Positions 60,575-64,000 of a DNA stretch of 64,000 nucleotides are shown one piece after another. The notes beneath the pieces were generated by a model. The model ran no database searches. It was not told where the DNA came from and saw only the letters and a program-made list of their open reading frames with translations. The stretch's first letter is position 1, and every line of letters begins with the position of its first letter. Origin of the DNA: Deltaproteobacteria bacterium (GTDB taxonomy: Bacteria > Desulfobacterota > Desulfobacteria > Desulfobacterales > Desulfobacteraceae); contig JAADHV010000128.1 of NCBI GenBank assembly GCA_013151635.1, positions 1 to 64,000 on the forward strand, in the 5' to 3' direction. The position numbers were made by a program, and so were the translations under genes.

Positions 60575-60710
60575 TGAGCCGGTCGATACGGGGAAATCTT
60601 TAATATGATCCAGCAGACCCTTGAGACAAGGAATTCTTTCCAGGGGATAAAATGTAAAAAATAAAAATTATTTCACCACCAGATCACCAAAATTTTTTGA
60701 AGCATGGTTT
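60575..60710. repeat. Long direct repeat B, copy 2 (decayed radical SAM 3' end plus intact ApbE 3' end)
   Basis: tgagccggtcgatacggggaaatctttaatatgatccagcagacccttgagacaaggaattctttccaggggataaaatgtaaaaaataaaaattatttcaccaccagatc... Confidence 0.88.
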
Positions 60711-61702
60711 AAAAGTTTCTGGCCTTTTTTCTGTATGATCAGGCATTCCGTATCTTCAAGGCTGTTAACAAGCCGGATACCTTTTTTTAAATCCATGACC
60801 ATCAGGGCTGTAGCAAGACCATCCGCAAAAGTACAGTTTTGAGAGATTACAGATGCGCTGACAATCCCGTTATCCACCGGGAAACCTGTTTTGGGATCAA
60901 TGATGTGAGAAAATGTTTTACCCTTTATCTCAAAGAAATTCCTGTAATTCCCACTGGTGGCAATGGCTTTGTTATCCAGACGGATAATTTTATATAAACC
61001 CTGGTTTATATATATTTTGTCAGGCTTGCTGATTCCAACACTCCAGTATTTTCCTTTTCTGTTTTTACCGGAAGCATAGAGTTCTCCCCCTATTTCCACA
61101 AGAACATCATTAATGCCCGAAGATGTGAAAAGTTTAGCAACGGCATCAACCCCATATCCTTTGGCAATGGAGCCAAAATCCAGGGTTATGGGCTTTGTTT
61201 TTTGAACAGCATTAGTTCCTTTGATGGCTATGTGGTTGAATCCGACCTTTGATAATGCCACGGCTATTTTACCTGGGTCAGGTATTTTATTTGTACTGTT
61301 TTCTGTTCCGAATCCCCATAGGTCAACCAGGGGCTTAACCGAGGCATCCCATGCTCCATTGGTCATCCTGTATAATTTTTTGCCGGTCAGTATGACAGCA
61401 TAAAACTCAGGGGAGATTGTCACAAGCTTCCCTGTTGCTTTTTTGTTGAATAATGAAATTTCGCTTTTGGCATCAAACATGGAAAGCTTTCTGTTTACTT
61501 CTTTAAGGAGGGTATCAACCTTTTCTTCCCATAAGGAAAGGGATTCGCTTTTGTGCGAGATAAATTTAATGGTATAAAAAGTTCCCATGGTCTTGCCTGA
61601 TATTGCGTACTGCCTTCCGGTGGTTTGAAAGGCAAACCCTGAAGATTGGAAAATGAAAAAAGAGATAATAAGATATAAACTTGTTATTTTGAAAAATTTC
61701 AT
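60668..61702 (-). CDS. apbE: FAD:protein FMN transferase
   Basis: GKTMGTFYTIKFI, ALSKVGFNHIAI, LDFGSIAKGYGVDAVAKL, ISQNCTFADGLATALMVM. Confidence 0.93.
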   Translation of the reverse strand: MKFFKITSLYLIISFFIFQSSGFAFQTTGRQYAISGKTMGTFYTIKFISHKSESLSLWEEKVDTLLKEVNRKLSMFDAKSEISLFNKKATGKLVTISPEFYAVILTGKKLYRMTNGAWDASVKPLVDLWGFGTENSTNKIPDPGKIAVALSKVGFNHIAIKGTNAVQKTKPITLDFGSIAKGYGVDAVAKLFTSSGINDVLVEIGGELYASGKNRKGKYWSVGISKPDKIYINQGLYKIIRLDNKAIATSGNYRNFFEIKGKTFSHIIDPKTGFPVDNGIVSASVISQNCTFADGLATALMVMDLKKGIRLVNSLEDTECLIIQKKGQKLLNHASKNFGDLVVK

Positions 61703-61843
61703 ATTTAAGATATTCCTTTTGCTTTTTTTTTATTCATTATATGTATCCTGTCTTTAATGCAAGGTTCTTTGTTGATGGATAACGGCATATCTGTTAATTA
61801 ATTAAAAAATAATTTTTACTTTGATTTAAGAATAAAGAAAAAA

Positions 61844-62062
61844 GTGGAAAAAAGAATCGTTAAGATAAAAAAAACACCGGTTGAACTTTATAAAATTTTA
61901 AAGTTTGAAAATCTTGCGTCAAGCGGAGGAGAAGCCAAATTTATGATTTTTGAGGGCTTTGTAAAAGTCAATGGGGCCATTGAAACACGGAAACGAAAGA
62001 AAATATATCCCGGCGATACTATAGAGACCGGCGATTTTGTCCTTGAAATATTTTTACAGTAA
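61844..62062 (+). CDS. S4-domain RNA-binding protein (YbcJ-like), GTG start
   Basis: VELYKILKFENLASSGGEAKFMIFEGFVKVNGAIETRKRKKIYPGD. Confidence 0.85.
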   Translation: MEKRIVKIKKTPVELYKILKFENLASSGGEAKFMIFEGFVKVNGAIETRKRKKIYPGDTIETGDFVLEIFLQ

Positions 62063-62108
62063 ACAGATCAATATGTATGCTGAAGGCCTGTCTGAAATGC
62101 CTGACGTA

Positions 62109-62144
62109 CTGAACCGGTCCATTAACCGGTTCAGGTTTTTTTTT
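62109..62144 (+). terminator. Strong intrinsic terminator
   Basis: CTGAACCGGT-CCATTA-ACCGGTTCAG followed by G and nine T. Confidence 0.92.
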
Positions 62145-62164
62145 AAAAAAATGCGGGTGAAAGA

Positions 62165-62968
62165 TTATCTGCCGCAAAGTGATCTTGCTATATGAAAACC
62201 AATAACACTGACAGCATTGGCAACATTGATTGAATTTTTTTTACCAAACATGGGGATATGAACAAAATTGTCACATGTTTCCATTACATGTGACGAGATC
62301 CCGTATTCTTCATTCCCGAATACAACAATGGTTCTCTTTTTCCATGGAATCTCATAAAAGGGGAGGGCGCCTGCAATGGTCTCAACACCAATGATCTTAA
62401 ACCCCTTTTCCTTTTTATCAAGCATGGCCTGGCCAAGGTCCATTACTTTTTCCTGGCCAACCCGGTTTTGAGCGCCCATGGCAGTTTTTTGAACACCGGG
62501 GTGTTCTTTTCCGGGGGTGTTCCCGAGAATTATAGATTTAAATCCAAAAGCTTCGCAGGTTCTGAAAATAGACCCTACATTAAAAAGGCTTCTCAGGCCG
62601 TCCAGAGCCACATGGCAATGAAAGTCAATTTGATTGCAGGGAAAAATCAAATCATTTGTTTGAACTTTTCTGAGTAAATCATGGTCACGGATTGCGGTGC
62701 AGGTGAAAGACCTGTGGTAGTGAATCCTGTTGGAAACTGCTTCAATCCACAATCTTGTATGATTGGATTCAGGCTTAATAAAAGGGGCCATACCTGTCCA
62801 ATTGATGATTTGGTTATATTGGTGTGTAAAAAGCTCTAATGATGCCAGGTTAAAGCGGTTGGTTGTAAGTTTGTGATAAAACCCGGATAACCACTTGATA
62901 ATATGCTTATTCCGGTTTTGACTGGAAAGCGACAGAAGCTTTTTTTTTGTAAATTCAAAAGTGTCCAT
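62165..62968 (-). CDS. SpoU/TrmH family RNA methyltransferase
   Basis: DGLRSLFNVGSIFRTCEAFGFKSIIL, VVFGNEEYGISSHVMETCDNFVHIPMFGKKNSINVANAVSVI. Confidence 0.92.
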   Translation of the reverse strand: MDTFEFTKKKLLSLSSQNRNKHIIKWLSGFYHKLTTNRFNLASLELFTHQYNQIINWTGMAPFIKPESNHTRLWIEAVSNRIHYHRSFTCTAIRDHDLLRKVQTNDLIFPCNQIDFHCHVALDGLRSLFNVGSIFRTCEAFGFKSIILGNTPGKEHPGVQKTAMGAQNRVGQEKVMDLGQAMLDKKEKGFKIIGVETIAGALPFYEIPWKKRTIVVFGNEEYGISSHVMETCDNFVHIPMFGKKNSINVANAVSVIGFHIARSLCGR

Positions 62969-63130
62969 TTTGTGGCCTTAAAAAAATTGATCCGTACTGT
63001 TAATGAATTTTGAATATACTAAATATTTTTTAAAAAAACATGAGATATTATTTTAATTTTTTCTCCTTGCCTGCCGATAAGTATCTTACCATAAACACAA
63101 AAATTTTCCCCGATTCTAAGGAGAAGAGAA

Positions 63131-64000
63131 ATGAGTACCATACCTAATAATGCTTTGCCGGCAGGACTGGCACAAAACCAAAGTGCATTGTCTGACGCCC
63201 AACTTTCAAGCTACGTAAAAAAACAGTCCTTTAATGCCTATGAAAGCCTTGATGCAGGATTGACCATAAAAACAAAAGAAGGTGATATCGTTACATTGAC
63301 ATCTAACAGCTCTTCTGAATTTAATGCATTTATGTACAACAGCAAGGGTGTCTTGCAGACAGGGTCAAAAAGTGCTGCAATTACTCAAAACCACAGGGAA
63401 ATCACTTTAACTTCACAGGAAAGCTTTTCGTTTTCTGTTGCCGGGGATTTGAGTGAAGAAGAGCTAAAGGATATTGAAGACATTGTTAAAGGGATTGATC
63501 AAGTGATTTCAAAAATGGCCCGGGGAAATATGGATGGTGCTGTGGCTAAAGCATTATCAATGGGTGGATATGACACAATATCCATGTATACTGCGGATAT
63601 TACGCATCAAAAATCTTATGCAATGACATCCGAGGTGCAGGCTCAAACCGGTATGTTGCCTGCAACTGATGCTCAGCCTGAAGCTGCAAAAAATTTACCG
63701 GGTGCCAAGGCAATATCAGAAGATGGGATGGTTCCTTCTTCTGCAAAAGAGAGTCTTCCTGAAAATCATGGACCCGGTAAAAGAAGAAATAATTTAATAG
63801 ATAATAATAATTTAATAGATAATATTGATAAGTTTATTGAACAAATGGCTGAGAAGCTTGGAACTCATGATGAAAAACTGGTCGATAAGGCAAAGAAACC
63901 GGTTGATAAACTTTTTAGACACCATCTTAAAGATTTGAAGGACAATCAGAAAGACAATACACCAGTTTATGATGCAATTGATAATGCAAGAAAGCAGGTG
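63131..64000 (+). CDS. Hypothetical protein, truncated by window end
   Basis: ATG after aaggagaagagaa; frame open to base 64000 (MSTIPNNALPAGLAQNQSALSDAQLSSYVKKQSFNAYESLDAGLTIKTKEGDIVTL...); not in ORF track because no stop. Confidence 0.75.
   Translation, partial: MSTIPNNALPAGLAQNQSALSDAQLSSYVKKQSFNAYESLDAGLTIKTKEGDIVTLTSNSSSEFNAFMYNSKGVLQTGSKSAAITQNHREITLTSQESFSFSVAGDLSEEELKDIEDIVKGIDQVISKMARGNMDGAVAKALSMGGYDTISMYTADITHQKSYAMTSEVQAQTGMLPATDAQPEAAKNLPGAKAISEDGMVPSSAKESLPENHGPGKRRNNLIDNNNLIDNIDKFIEQMAEKLGTHDEKLVDKAKKPVDKLFRHHLKDLKDNQKDNTPVYDAIDNARKQV

Noticed and set aside
1-64000. CRISPR arrays, transposases, integrases, phage genes
   Set aside because: No regularly spaced 24-40 bp repeats and no ORF with transposase, integrase or phage structural motifs was seen

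Overview
The window looks like a chromosomal segment of an anaerobic, sulfate-reducer-like deltaproteobacterium (Desulfobacteraceae-like by gene content; no database search was possible). Most of it is housekeeping: class I fumarase C-terminus and class II fumarase, CyuA-like desulfidase, YegD-like Hsp70, Tex, MntP, beta-CASP MBL, FapA, acyl-ACP thioesterase, CooC-like ATPase, AmrS, UbiA, CCA transferase, SerB, queC/E/D, hpt, DnaJ-like protein, MnmG, ApbE and SpoU methyltransferase. It also holds several large signalling proteins. The accessory interest is at 44-61 kb. Three modules there are each bracketed by direct duplicates of the local chromosomal junction sequence. (i) An ECF sigma / anti-sigma / CBM48-like / (GNS)n-repeat cluster lies between a degenerate and an intact tRNA-Met. 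(ii) A PPDK-like gene lies between two ~80-bp copies of the mnmG promoter/start region. (iii) A PEP-CTERM gene, an internally deleted ArsR-like regulator and a 33-aa Cys-rich peptide lie between ~130-bp copies of a radical-SAM/ApbE 3'-end junction. The ArsR-like gene and the Cys-rich peptide gene carry near-identical 24-bp operator-like sequences. Three single-locus frameshifts (an MCP, and two in a secreted multidomain lipase) and two gene remnants (PLP decarboxylase 5' end, ABC substrate-binding 3' end) were also read directly. No CRISPR array, transposase or integrase was found.
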